Positions 34,468 to 48,016 of a DNA stretch of 64,000 nt are shown one piece after another. The position numbers and the translations under genes were made by a program. The notes under the pieces are model-generated. The model ran no database searches, was not told the DNA's origin, and saw only the letters and a list, made by a program, of their open reading frames with translations. How positions within the stretch are numbered: the stretch's first letter is position 1; each line of letters begins with the position of its first letter. The stretch spans positions 69,338,324-69,402,323 of the forward strand of contig NC_079505.1 of the NCBI RefSeq assembly GCF_030052815.1, in the 5' to 3' direction. This stretch comes from Hevea brasiliensis. Taxonomy: Eukaryota; Streptophyta; Magnoliopsida; Malpighiales; Euphorbiaceae.

Positions 34468-35794
34468 AGGTCTTTTCAAGTAAGTAGAATGAAGGATTTG
34501 CAAGGGAAGTGAAGAAAATTAGGAAGAGCTATTGTAGTGATGGTTCCAGTTGAAAGAGAGACTGATATCTTCCATTACATTAATGTTCACATATGATTAC
34601 AGTGCTTTTTTGTTCAAAAATGTGCAATACAGTGCATCTCAGTTTGAGTGTTTTAGGGGAGGTGGGGGTGGTCCCAAGAAGAATTGCCTTTTCTTGAAGT
34701 CTCTTTTCAAGCAATAGTCACAGCATGTCCAGGTTTTTCAGAGTGAATGACTCAGTTAATATTTTTCAAATTATTGGAGCACTGTAATGTTGTCTTCACT
34801 TGTGATTTTAGTTTTTTATTTTTATTTACTTACTTTTTTTTTCAATAGTAATAGGTTAGTAATAATCCAATTAACAGAGCTAAATTTTGAGGTTTACTAT
34901 TCTTTCTCCACTCACATGATCAACATTTTGGTTTCACTATTATACCAAATGTTGTCCTGACTTGTTTTCTTTCTCCAAATCTTTTCAATTATTTGTTGTT
35001 AACTATTAATGATCAAAATCTTATGTAAAATGCATACTCTACATATGTATTAATTAGCTGTGATTCTTGAGTAGTACTGACGTTGGCTCTAGTTGTTTTC
35101 ATTGCAGATAAAGTTAAAATAATACTCCATGAGCTTTAATTTAATAATATAGCAGTCCCTTCCAAATTTATGAGATTGAGTCTCAGAACTATACCAAAAA
35201 AAATAGTACTCAAATTTACTTTCTTTCTTCTCAAGTTGAAGGTTTCTTTGCTTTTTCTGTAGATTAGGAGAAGATATTTAATTTGGTCCCTTTGAGCATG
35301 CAGGGAAGAGAACTTTTTCTTGTAAGCAAAAACGAAGTTTAATAAGAAAAAAGAAACTCTCAAGAAAACTCTTGGCAGAACTCAAATCCAAAATCGTTTT
35401 AGTAAGTGCAGAAATTTTGGTGAAAAGAAGCCAATCTGTGAATACAATTCCAAGAGGAGGAAAATTCTTAATCCCGTGCAGGTTGATACAAGTAATATTT
35501 TCTCTCCTCTCTGCCCACTCTGACTCAGTCTCGTTCTCTCTTTCTTTTTGCCCCTCTCTCCCATTCTTTCCCTCCAAGCACCTCTCTGGATCAGCCCATG
35601 ATTCTGCTCCCCCTCTCCATCCTTTACCAATGATTCTTCCCTCTGTTTCCCACACGTTCAATGAATTATGTAGTACAGATTAATCCAAATTAATATTTAC
35701 CAAGGACATTGTTTCGAAACCCTGTGTAAATAAAATTGATCCATGCCTTTTGTAAATAAATAATATCTTTTAATCTTGATGGACATGTATTTAG
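34468..35794. other. Intergenic region upstream of the EPF-like gene
   Basis: This should contain the EPFL promoter and leader. A pyrimidine-rich block on the + strand (about 35500-35640) gives overlapping open frames on both strands, but their composition is simple and none is recognisable. No tRNA or other RNA gene was seen. Confidence 0.5.
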
Positions 35795-35965
35795 TTAAAT
35801 GGCATAAACCAGTGCTCTCCCTTGTGGAGAAGAAATTCCAGAAATCAAAATTTCTACAGTTGGTGGATCTATTAAATGGTGTTTTATACGAACAACAGTC
35901 CTAAGAGCGACTTGTTTTAGATTCTTCAAAGCCATAATAGACCTCTGGAGGTTGGCCTGTGCATC
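35795..35965 (-). other. Exon-like open frame of unknown function
   Basis: On the minus strand a strong acceptor (ggtttcctgtttcag) ends at 35966 and is followed by 56 open codons to TAA 35795-35797. The frame begins DAQANLQRSIMALKNLKQVA and ends ISSPQGRALVYAI. Codon use is gene-like and the sequence is complex, unlike the surroundings. I do not recognise the family and found no upstream exon with a compatible donor between it and EBF. It could be the last exon of an unrecognised gene, a remnant of one, or an alternative 3' exon. Confidence 0.35.
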
Positions 35966-36130
35966 CTGAAACAGGAAACCATTCTCCCATGTTATCAGAC
36001 GAACTGAACAAAGTCTCAGTAAAGGATAGGCATATCATATGGTTCTAGAAGGAGTAATGAAATTCCAATTATCACTCATAAAATTCTTTCCACACAATTA
36101 ATTTAAATAATGATATGGGAAATATTACAT

Positions 36131-36945
36131 TTTATTGAAGTGGATGCAGAGTACAATTCATAATCACAGAGAAGCTTGCAAAAATCAGGCCTGGCTTAAA
36201 AACAAGCTCAATGTTGTCATGGCAAAGAGATGAACTTAATGCCACAACCAAAGCCTGCTAATCCAAGGCACCCAGATACAGAACTGCCCAAAGCAACCTT
36301 ACACACAAAGGACTTTGATGAAAGTAAACACACAAGATCCCTGACCCTGACAAGAGTTTCAGGCACTACTACTCTTTATCGAGACGCTTGCAACTAAGAT
36401 GAACTTATTAAAACAACAGACTCATATATATGACAGAAACACAGAAAACTTGGTCAAGGGATCGTAGATCATTATACCATCAAACAACAAAGGGACAGAT
36501 GCTAAGATACTGCATATGCTTACATCCAGTAAAAGAACGGGGACTTGACATGATGTGCGTTGGAGATGCCACAAGTGAAAATCTAACCTAGGGCTTGGTA
36601 ACTGTATTCTCAAGAAACCATGGCAATGAAAGAGGAGGCCCCCCATCAATGGGGGCTAAACAGTTACAACAAGCTTTCCATCTAAGGAAAGCCTGCCAAA
36701 AAAAGAGGTAGATGAGTAATCTGCCAAAGCATCCAGGAAAACAACCAAACCAGAGTTGCTAGTGAACCCATTGCTGATGGGCCAAAAACCTATTCGGAAA
36801 GCTGCTACCCTTGTGAGCTGACTGAGATTCTAATCCTTTGTACAATATCAAGTCAAACTGGAATTCTTGAACTCCTAAAGGCAGTCCACTGCGTTCAATT
36901 CTGTCCATTTGATCGAGTGATTACACTTTCTATTCCTCTCCATGA
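36131..36945 (-). other. Probable EBF 3' UTR
   Basis: About 815 nt of GC-moderate sequence follows the EBF stop on the minus strand, ending near an AATAAA signal (36131-36136, minus). A U-tract (ctctttttttggcagg on the minus strand) lies near 36695-36710. Long 3' UTRs with poly-U elements in Arabidopsis EBF1/EBF2 mRNAs mediate EIN2-dependent translational repression (established). That the same applies here is inferred. Small open frames within it are not credible genes. Confidence 0.6.
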
Positions 36946-39108
36946 TTAGGAGAGGATATCACATCTCCACAAGCTCTCCACAAGCAGCTCAATTGTGCTG
37001 CTGCTAATAGAACTGCAGTTTTGAAGATTCAACCCCACCAAGGTCCTGCCCAGTTTCTTTAGGAAAGGGAAGCTCTTATTTGATACTTCTGAACAACCGG
37101 ACAGGGAAAGGACTTGAAGATTGAGCTGATCTGTGCTAGACAGGACTGCAATTCCAGAATCAGTGACAGCACATTTCGACAAATCTAGATCACTAAGAAA
37201 CAAACAATTTTCAGCAATTGACATCAAACTGGCATCAGTTATCTTCCTGCAACCATCCAGATTCAGAAATTCAAGAGTTCCACCATGTAGCCTAGCCAAG
37301 GCTGAAACTACTTTGTCCGTCAAACTCATGCAGCCACTAAGATTCACCTTAACCAGTCCAGCCTCACAACTCTCCAGAAGTGGGAGAAGCCCTGAATCTG
37401 TAATTGCACAGAGACCACTAAGATCTACATGCTGAAGTTGAGGGCACAACTTGCCCACCAAAGCCAAACTTGCACTACCGAATCCTGGGCAATTTCTAAT
37501 GGACAGGGACCGAAGAGAGCTACAAGGAGAGGACCCTAGCATTCCTGAAGCCAAATCTCTAATTCCCATGCACTTCACAAGGCTAAGAGCTTTCAACTTT
37601 TTTCCGCAGTTGGAGACTGCACCAACAATCCCTGATTGAGTAACCCTGTTACACTCTTCCAATTGCAGGCTCTCAAGAGACCCTGCCGCTTTGACAAAAT
37701 AGACCAGCCCACTGTCTGATACAAAGCAACACTTGCGTAGGCACATCTGCTTCAGGTTTGTGCAGCCCTTTGCAATAGCTTCAAGACTCACATCTGTTAT
37801 TCCCCGACAAGAAGAAATTGTCAAGGACAACAATTTCTGCAAACCCTGAGCATTACCCATGACCCAAAAGCCCTTCTCACTCACATGATGCAGATTGCTA
37901 AGGACAAGATTGGTAACAGCCTTCCCATAGTGCCCGATAACAGCAAGGGAGAAATCTGTGATGTTTAATGACTGAAGCTTTACCTTGGTTAATACAGAAG
38001 TAGATGATGACAATAAACTTGATACTCCATGATCGCCAACAAGAGGGCAGTCTTTAATAGAGATGGACTGCAGCTTGGGGCAAAATTTCCCAATGGCTTG
38101 TAAGCCCTCATTACCTATCTTTGGGCAAGATTCAATGTTCAAAGCAATCAAGTTAGGGCAGTTCTCAGCAATTGCAATCAAACCCTTGTTGGAAATTGAT
38201 GGACAATTGCAAAGGTCAAGCTTTTCTAACGAATGGCATTCTTTGGCCACCTCAAATAGACCTTCATCCCCAACAGAAGGAACATCCCACAAAGAAAGAG
38301 CCCTTAAAGATGGGCACCCGCGCGCTATTGCTGATAAACCAAGGTTGGTGACTCCACGAACAGAGTTGCTTCCCCGGATAACAAGCTTGCCTAGCCCCCC
38401 ATGGCCACTAGTTCCAACAGAAATTGCAGCCAGTCTCATATCTGTTGCTTTCTTCCCTTCCAAAGACCTTGTCAAGTAGCCATTGTTCCCAGTCTCCCCA
38501 TTTTCAGCACAAGAGACCATTTCAACATCATCGGAAACAGGAACTGTTGTCTCTCTCTCTGCAACTGTTATTTTGCTCTTGCAAATTTCAGCCCTTCGGA
38601 TACTGCTCAATAGCATAAGCCAGCGCTTGGAGACACAAGCACAGGCACTCCTCTCTTTGCCTCCAGGGATACGCCTGAAGATCTCAAAAAGGCATTCATC
38701 CGGAAGAACGTCAATTGATGGCTGCTTATTCTGCTCAGGTTCGAAGATTCCATAAAGAAAAGGGGAACTAGTGCGAGCCCGCTTGCAGGGAGGGCTGTAT
38801 ATATCCACATGGGAACCAATTGAATAAAATCGACCCAAGTCGATTGGATTTGTACGAAAAGACCCAGTAGAATAGAATTCATCATCTCCTGAAAAACCCA
38901 TTGAAAAGAATTCCAATTAAGCTAAAACCCAGGTGCTTATTAGTCTCAAAATCATGTTCTTTCATATAAATATCAGCTAATAAACCGATCCATAAATTGA
39001 AAAACAAACCATGATCCAACACAAAACATTCACATCTAGACCTTGAGAAAGAAAAAAAGCTAGAAAGAAAAAAGAAAACTTACCACCGTAGTTAACAAGA
39101 GCAGGCAT
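36946..39108 (-). CDS. EBF1: EIN3-binding F-box protein (EBF1/2 type), 655 aa, two coding exons
   Basis: This is the SCF ubiquitin-ligase substrate receptor that targets EIN3/EIL transcription factors for degradation and so damps ethylene signalling in the nucleus. Coding exon 1 is 39084-39108 (25 nt: MPALVNYG plus one base) and exon 2 is 36946-38888, joined across a 195-bp GT-AG phase-1 intron to give MPALVNYGGDDEFYSTG. This start matches the family. A start at 38916 would read intron sequence, because tttttcag at that boundary is the acceptor. A basic NLS-like stretch PPCKRAR is near residue 41. The F-box is about 66-105 (SIDVLPDECLFEIFRRIPGG). Some 16-18 leucine-rich repeats fill about 160-640, with recurring phrases such as C..I.D.GL..IA..C. 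The end VESLWRCDILS matches the conserved EBF C-terminus. The symbol is by family; EBF1 versus EBF2 is not resolved. Confidence 0.93.
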
Positions 39109-39338
39109 GATTGAAACACAAAGAAATTAAGAGGCCCAAAACCAGAAAAACTTGCAACAACCAGCAAATAAGCCAAGAAGACGAAGATCAAAAAAGAAGC
39201 AAGAAAGATTAAATGCATTACAAACTTGAAACCCCAACAGAGTAGGGCAAAAAAAGAGAAACAAGAAGAGAAGAAGAGAGGAATGACTAGCTCAACTTGG
39301 TAAAAGGGTTTGTTGGGTAGAATTGTTAAAGGAAGAAA

Positions 39339-39348
39339 TATTTATATA
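39339..39348 (-). promoter_or_regulatory. Probable TATA box of EBF
   Basis: TATATAAATA on the minus strand lies about 230 bases upstream of the EBF ATG. It implies a leader of roughly 200 nt, purine-rich on the + strand and pyrimidine-rich in the mRNA. Confidence 0.55.
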
Positions 39349-41311
39349 CCATACACAAATGGCTTCCACAGATACATTGGCTTTTGTAACATGCAATGAA
39401 TCTTTCCTCAAAATCACTTCATTCCGCCAACCGCCCACCCTTTGCCTCATCAACCCTACCGGATACCGCCTATTTCCCTTTTCTTTTTTTTTTTTAATTC
39501 TTGTTTATTTCACTGGCTACGGACTGTTTAAGTGGCTAACGGCGTTAACTGATGTGGCAAATTGATGATTCACACACAACCCAAGCAATTGAATAGAAAA
39601 TGAGAATTAGTGTTTAATCCCCCCATGAGATATTATCGTATTAGCAGAACGAGTTGTGCAAATGGGTTTTGGCGAACAAGTTGGCAAGTGTACAAATTTT
39701 TTTAGCAAACTATGATTAATTGTACATGGCCTTACATAGCTAGGCTGAAGCAGCTGCTACATATTTACAGTAAAGCATTCATCTGTCTTACAAATACTGC
39801 TCAAATGGACAATATTTTGGCAATTGGGGAGTTGGGAATTGCTTTATTTATCTTTTCCTAATTAACTTTTGCTTCGATTGATAGAAAAACTTGGCTACCA
39901 TTGCTTTTATTTCACTTTTTAAATAGCTTACTACTACTACTAATACTAAATACTAATCCAATATAATGACTTTTTGGAAAGGACTATTGTCCACTAATGG
40001 GAATAGGATGCTTGGATTGGCATTGTGCTTTCATACTTACTAGATAAATTTTATGGGTATAGTTGTGTGGTAGATCCATCTTTATTTGTTTCTTCTTTAG
40101 TTAGGTAATTGGAAATTAATTTTTAATTTTTAAATTTAATTATAAATATTTAATAAACAAAACTTTTAAATTAAATTAAATTATTCAATTAATATAATAA
40201 GACGTATGAAAAATTTTTATTTTTCATCGATCATTTTAGTTAAAACTTATATCAGGGTGATTATATTTATATTATATTTATTTTTCATATGCCTATAATT
40301 TAATTCACACGTATAAAAAAAATATCACATTTAATTGAATAAAATTAATTTAAATTTAAAATTAATATTAATTAACAATTGTTTTTTTTTATTTGATTTT
40401 AATTAAATTTAAAATTTGATAAATCATTAAATTAAAGATAATTAATATAGATAATTGTTTTGTTATGAGCCACAACTTTAGCTGGTCATTCAAAGGAAAG
40501 GAAAAGAAGCATTTAATCAACTACAGTAGCAATTCTTAACAATGACGACTGAATTCGTACCCACTTAAAATAAAACCATACATGTGTATGAAAATTAATA
40601 AAATTAAATAAATTTGTATTAAATTCCAAATTATAAGCTTTCTGTTTAAAACATGACAGATCATAAAACACACCAATTATGATAGCTATAATAATTACTA
40701 GAAAAAAATATCTTAATGTCTTCCTTCCTTCTACTAAAAGTTTCTGATATAAAAGAAAAAAAAAAATTCAATATTTTGAAGATGAATATCACATGTGGTT
40801 TTATGAGTGATTTTATAAAAATTATTAAATATTAATTTATTTTGTAAATTTTTTATTTTAATTTACTTTTATAAAAATTATTATAATTAAAAATTAAAAA
40901 TTTTTATATTAATTTATTAACTATTTTATAAATAAAATTATTTTATTTTAAATTTTTTTTTAAATTAATAAAATTAAAAATTTTTTTATCAACTTATTAA
41001 TCTGTCAACTCCTCTCATTTCTCTATTTCTTTTTCTTCAATTATCATTAATTAGATAATTTTTATTTATAAAATAATTGACATATTAATAGATTAATTTA
41101 AAAATTATTAATTTTATAAAATTAAATTAAAATTTAAGAAATTTTATAAAAAAATGAAATTTAATAATTTTTATAAAAATACTCATAAAATTAAATAATT
41201 ATTAAATAATAATTACAAAAAATTATATATATAAAAAAAAGTCATCATATTCATTTTTTTTTTTTTTATCAAATTTTTATCTTATAATAAATAAAAAAAT
41301 CCATATTAAAT

Positions 41312-41331
41312 ATTTTTTTTTTTTTTTATTA

Positions 41332-41366
<35 letters not shown>

Positions 41367-41460
41367 ATAAAAAATTTTTTTTTTTTTTTTTTATAAAAAA
41401 AATTTTTTTTTTTTTTAATAATTTTTTTTTTTTTGTTTTTTTTTTTTTTTTTTTTTTTTT
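41312..41460. repeat. Poly-T/poly-A low-complexity tract
   Basis: Nearly all bases are runs of T or A of 10-26, with only a few interruptions, including a single G. It may be a true degenerate A/T tract or a consensus error in a hard-to-sequence region. Confidence 0.85.
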
Positions 41461-44400
41461 ATATTAAATTAATTTTTTTGAGATATGTGGCTATTTCTTT
41501 CAATGCTAACTTCTTTAAGGATTTAATCTGAATTCTCTCATTAAGAGTACAGTAGACCATATCGCTACACTCAATATTTATTAATAACTTTAAAGATTTT
41601 TTTTTAAAAGAAAAAAGAAAGGAAAAGAGTCAACTATAGCATATGTGGTAGAGTGAAAATTTTTCCAAAATTTGAGAAGATAATTCATGTTCAATTTCAA
41701 GTTAAAAAGAGCCCAAAAAATATATAGAAAGCAGTAAGCCAATATAGAACAAAAATTATACAAGTGAGGCCAGTTGTTTTGGCAAATTGGTCACAAAGTC
41801 AAATATTTGATTGTAGCTGCCAAGAAAGAGAGCAGAAAACAAAGAAAAGAAATAGAAAGGAGAGGTACACATTTCCTTAAAAAGTCTTTAGGTAGGTGCA
41901 AGTTGGTACATCATTTTATTTCTTTATTTGGGTTCTCTTCTCTTGGACAATAGTAGAGGGACATGCAATGAATTTTTTATATGGGCTTATTAATTTAGAT
42001 TTGATGTGTGGGTCCATCTCTGTCCCCTCCCTCTAAATTGTATTTTGTATCATACACTTGTAAGGGGTTCTCAAATTTTCATTCCTCTTATCATCTTGGT
42101 CAGAATTCAATGGATCTCCATGCCTCTAGAAAATTACAATCTTAATTTTGCTTTTATTTTTATTTAGTACTACTCCTTTTTATGACTCTTGTACTAATGG
42201 AACTTTACTATAGAATTTTCACAAGTTCACTTGAATAAATATGTATTTAAAATAATAATAATAATAATAATAATATATTTTTATTCATATTTTAAATTGT
42301 AATATCAAATTTCAATGCTCTTTAATTTCAAACTATCATTTATACAGATGATTATCTAATTATTTTAATTTTTTATTTATTATGAAAAATAGGTTAATTT
42401 TTAATTTATGATTTTGTTGATAAAATATTCTTTATATTAATTGATTGTTAGTGAATTAAAAATTATAATAATTTACTCTATTAAATTTTATTTTTTGTAA
42501 CAATTAGTCTTGGTAGGCTTAATATATTTGTAATAATTTATTTTTTTATTTTAATTGATTATTTTTATTATAATTAATTAATGGTAAATTTTAATAAAAA
42601 AATTATTTTATTAATATAAATATATTTAAAGAATTAAATTATTTTTATATAAAATATGAATTATAATTTTCATTATAAAATATAAAATATTTATTTATTT
42701 TTTTTTTATAGAAGACAACTTTATTTAATAGATTAGAGATTGTTGCTTGCAAGCCGCATACACTAAAGAAAATAAATAAATTAAAATAATAAATAAATAA
42801 ATTTAATTTCATTCATCATATCATTAAATTTATAATTTAATTCGATAGTTGAAAATATATCACTTAATTATTTAACAAATTTAAATTTAAATTCTCCCTT
42901 CTCAACCATTTACTAAAAAAACTAATCGTTAATTTCATTGAAATTTTTTATATTGACAAAATTATTTAATTTATTTTTTTTTCATAAGATTATTTGATGT
43001 AAACTTAGAATAATGTGAACTTAAACTTATAGTTTAAATATTACACCAAAAATATATTTTAAATAAAATATAAAATTTTAATATATTTTTTATTTAAAAT
43101 TTTAAACTACTCAAATAGAAGTTTTTTTTTTATAATGATTTTAATGTATCTATTTTTATGTTCTAAAGAACAAAAAATAAAAATAAATATATTCTATTTA
43201 CACAAAACTTCTTGACAAATTTGACAACAAAAATAAAAATTAAAAATAGAATGGATATTAACAATTCTAAACATCACTGCAATAAATATAATCTTTAATA
43301 ACATGCTTATATACTATTAAAAATTTTAAAAATAATATTAATAATTATTATCGAGCACCTAGTGATATGTAAACCTCATAATTAATTAAAAGTTTTTAAC
43401 AGTATTTTCACATTAAATTTAAAATTTTGTTATACATAATATTATATATATTATTTTTTATTTTACATATTTAAATATAATAAACATTGTTTATTATTTT
43501 TATATTATATTAAAAATGATATTAAAAAAATATTATTAAAATCTAAATTTATTGTAGTGTACTGTGGTCCTATTTTCCCATGTCATAGATAAGAGTTTAT
43601 GATATTTTTTGCCCCTTTTTGTTGCGTTTCTTCCTGAAGAGCCTGGATCCATGCATGCATGTGATAATTCTCTGGTGATTTTCTGATATAGTTTGTGCAA
43701 TGCACTGAATTAATTAGGTGGGTATGGGATGAATGTGTTGGTCCATCACCATCACTGGGAATGCCCGTCTGGGGCAGAAATTAATAATCTGTTGGATATT
43801 AAATTCTAAAGGCTGAAATTGATTTTTTGAATAAAAGTATTATTTTAGATATGTTAAAATAAGTAGTTTAAAAAAAATTATTTTATAATTTTAATATTTT
43901 TATAATTAAAATTGATAAATTTAATTTTTTAATTATTTTTTAATACACTCTAACTAATATTTTTAAAAATATAATTTTCTCGATAATAATCCTAAACGGA
44001 CCTGAGAAGAAAAAAAAAAAAAAGAATTAATATAAGGCTAGAATCATTGCATCTCTCTAACTCTTAATTTGAAAATTGAAGCCTTGAGCCACCTTCAATT
44101 CCCACATTTTTAAGTTGCCTTGTATTCCTAATTAGACTTGGTAAAATAAAATGACAGGTTACATTTCTTGGAAATTTTCAAACATCCATTACTGTTCTCC
44201 AATTTCTTGTATCCCACAACATCATCCTATTGAAAATTCCATTCCATCTGGTGTTATTTTCAAATTAATAATTAATAATCAAGATTTGAGATTTTTAATT
44301 TAAATCTTGGATCAATTAAAATGGAAAATCATGAAAAATAATTTAATTAAATTCAACATTATAATTTTTATTTTTTCAAATATTTATTTACATATATTGA

Positions 44401-44467
44401 TGTGTACACAAGTTTATGTTGTTCTTTTTTTCTAATCTCTTATACATTTTAATTGGAATCTCTTCAT

Positions 44468-44469
<2 letters not shown>

Positions 44470-44501
<32 letters not shown>
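44470..44501. repeat. T32 homopolymer
   Basis: An unbroken run of T followed by gttttg and an AT repeat. It could be the poly-A tail of an antisense retroposed sequence, but nothing recognisable lies beside it. Confidence 0.85.
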
Positions 44502-44502
<1 letters not shown>

Positions 44503-46008
44503 TTTTGTATATATATATAAAAAATTTTTTAATTTTTATAGTTTTTAAATTGAAATCAACAAAATTAAATTCAAAATTATACATGTTCAGTTTTCACATT
44601 AAATAAATTTAATTTAGTTTGGGCTGTTTTTATTTCTTTTAACACTTTTTTACGTTATTATAATTTAACTCTTATTAAACATATATATATATATATATAT
44701 ATATTAAAAAATAAATATTAATTTAAAATATATTATTTAATAAAAATAAATAAAAATAAAATAAAATTATTCACATATTTCAATAAATTAAATTATAAAT
44801 TACATATATTTAATTTTCACATTAAATAGATTAAGTTTTATTCGAACATTTTTATTTCTTTTAGTACTTTTTAAACTTTTATAACTTAACTTTTATTAAA
44901 CTTTTCATACACATATTATTATATATTAATTAAAAAATAAATATTAATTTAAAATATATTATACAATAAAAGTAAATAAGAATAAAAATGAAATAAGATT
45001 ACTCACGGATTTTATACACATATAGAAACGTAAATTTTATATAAACGGATCTTCGCACTCATGAGCAGGGCAGATTACTTTATTCACTTTTATTTATTTT
45101 TTTTTTAATTTTAAAATAATATTTAATATTTTAATAAAATTAAAATATTATTTTTATATACTATTTAATTGAGAAAATAATTTATAAAAAAATAATTTAT
45201 TTTAATTTTTAAAAATTAAGAGAATTTTTTTTATTGAAGTCAATAAAATTTTATTAATATTTTATATTTAATAATTAATTTAATAATTATTTTTATTTTT
45301 ATTATTAATAATTAATTTTTAACGATTAATCATTCGTAAAATAATTAATAGTTACTAATAATTTATCTTAATATAATAATTAATAATTATTAAAATAATT
45401 AAAATAAATAATAATTAATTATTAATAAAATAATTAATAACTACTAAAATAATTAATAACGATTAAAAGAATTAAAATTATCAAATAGAATTTAAAAAAA
45501 ATTATAATTTATAAATGGAATAACATATATATTTTCATAAATAAAAACTTTGAATTTTAATGAAAATTCAAGGCTTTTATTTTAATTTATTAAAATTTAT
45601 CTAATTTAGTAATTATAATTAATTATTGATAATTACCTATCAAATATTAATGAAAAGTGGGTTCCAGACTCAACCAAACAGATGCTTATGTGTTTTGAGT
45701 TTTTATTTTCCCAGTTATTAAATATAATTTATCTATTTCTGTAGATCACACAGCCAAACTATATATTTATATATATTTTTTTTCAATATAATATAAAATA
45801 AATAAATAACAATATTTCAATATATACATCTCCCTTTATTTAGAAAATTTTAAAAATTAAAATAACAATTATAAAAAATGTGTTCTTACTGTTTTTTTTT
45901 TTCTTAACTTACGATTAAAATTACTTTCGACTTAATTTTTGTATTACATTTTTATATAAAATTGATAAATTTAAAATAAATAATTTCTACGTAACAATTT
46001 AAAAGTTG

Positions 46009-46367
46009 TTTAGTTTAATTTATAAAAATCAGCTTACAAATATTAATTTGAGTTATAAGCATTTAAAATTTTAAGCAACTATATATTTATTTAAAATATT
46101 TATAAGTAATAGATAAATAATTAATGTGTTTAGTAAAAAAATAACTTATAAGCACAATTATTATAAAAATGATTAAAAAAATATTAAATAAAATAATGAT
46201 AAAATTTTAAAAATTAAATAAGAATAATATAATAAAATAATTGATTAAGCTAACTTATAAGCATGTGATTTATAAGCATCAAAATAAGAAGCTGATCCCT
46301 CCAACTTATTTGTTTTCACTTATAAATTTAATTTGTAAGTCTGAAAATTATTATAAACAAACATTCT
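46009..46367. mobile_element. Candidate MITE
   Basis: The ends ttgtttagtttaatttata and (reverse complement) ttgtttataataattttcag are similar. The interior repeats aacttataagc words typical of some plant MITEs. No clear target duplication is visible, so the borders are approximate. Confidence 0.35.
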
Positions 46368-48016
46368 CTTAGTATAATTAAATTTTAGTTAATAAAAAAG
46401 AAAAGTTATTACCTTTATCAATCAGATTAAGCTTGACAGAAAAAGTGTTCTAATGGTTACATAATTTATTCTTTCTTGATAAGATTGTGGTTGTGTATGA
46501 AAATCAACTTGTGACTGGGAAATTAAAAGAGGTTAGAAGGAAAATTAAAAGGCTGCATTTTTCTTTAAAGCGACCTGGAATCCAACGTATTATAAGACTT
46601 GATAAAATAAGATAAGAATGAAAATCAGGATTCAAATAATTTAATTTCTTGGAAATTTCATGTTTTCAATCATCTCTATATTCAAATTCTTCAAGTGAGA
46701 ATTTTCTTGGAAATTTCTCGATTCAGACAATGTCTAGCAATCAGATTATTCATGGAAACTTTCCACAATTCAGGAGGATGGCGTTTAATTGTTGATAGCA
46801 ACATAATTGCGATTCCCATTTCAACTTTTTCCAGAGGGTGTTTGATTGAATGGTTAGGTACAACTGATAGATATCTGAGCAGCTAAAATCAATCTATTCA
46901 TTAAATCTATTCAAATTATAATTAGCAGTTGATTGATTATTTAACTGCAGTTGATATTACATTTTTATTTTAAAGCTTTTTCTCAAATTATAATTAATAA
47001 TTATATATTTATGTCAATAATACAATAAAATAAATAATATAATATATATTTTTATTAGTCATTTTATACATCAAAAATAATAATTAGACATAATTTTATC
47101 AAATACTTAAATATATTAACCATAGGATTTTTCTTATATAATAATAAAATTACCTCTCTCTATAATGCTCTGATCTATGTAAAAAAAAAAAAACATTTAA
47201 AAAAGAGGCTACTTCATATATTTAATGTGCAAATTATTAAAAAAAAAGAAGACTACCTTTAAAGACGTATTTATGAAATTTAATTAAATCTATCATTAAT
47301 AATATTAATTTATAAATTCGTAAATTATATATATAAAAAAATTAAATGAATATAATATACTAAAATAATTTATCAAATTAGCTTATAAATATTAAAATGT
47401 AAAGAAGTTAACTTTCCAACTATAATTTCCTTTTGATTTGCGAAATATTCTAAATTCTTTTTTTCCCTTTCTTTTAATTAAAAAATATAAATAAATTTAA
47501 CTTTTTAGTACTAATGCCAATTTACCTCCAAACATTATATTTTAAACTTAACAGTTTTAATTTTCATTAACAGATGAAAATACCAAAAATATGTATAAAT
47601 ATTTTTTTTAATTCTCATTTTGTTGATTTTACTGATTTTTTTATTTAACCATAATTGTAGTAGATGCATAAATATAAAACCCAAAATAAATCTCAAGTTA
47701 AGTTGGCAGCGGAAAAGGTGTATTTTAAAAAAAAAAAAAAGGAAAAGGAGTATTCCTATTTCAGGTTTAACAAGACTCTAATACTCGTAAAATGAAAAAA
47801 AAATTTATTATAAAATTTATTTATAATAAAAATTTTATTGATATATTTTATATTAAATATGAAATTCGGAATTCAGATTAAGTAAAATTTAACATGAATT
47901 TTATGTTTGGTATCATTGAAAAATTCAATTCAAAATGTTATTTTTCTAAAAATATCCTATATCTATTATCACATACATTTTCTTAATTAAAAATACAAAC
48001 ATTTAAAATAATAATA

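Larger units (their letters stand above)
39349..48000. other. Long AT-rich intergenic region
   Basis: Apart from the EBF promoter on its left edge, about 8.6 kb shows no supportable gene on either strand. It contains homopolymer-rich stretches (41312-41460, 44470-44501), AT and AAT microsatellites (about 42250-42274, 44682-44703), and fragments that look like decayed MITEs (43830-44000, 46009-46367, about 46834-47115). A somewhat more complex block at 46430-46900 gives a 63-codon frame that I do not consider coding. Confidence 0.6.

Noticed and set aside
35278..35683. Overlapping frames on both strands
   Set aside because: They arise from a C/T-rich block that leaves both strands open; the peptides are low-complexity and unrecognised.
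38889..38916. ATG at 38916 as the EBF start
   Set aside because: The codons before GDDEF are intron; a ttcag acceptor lies at the border, and a family-like start exon exists at 39084-39108.
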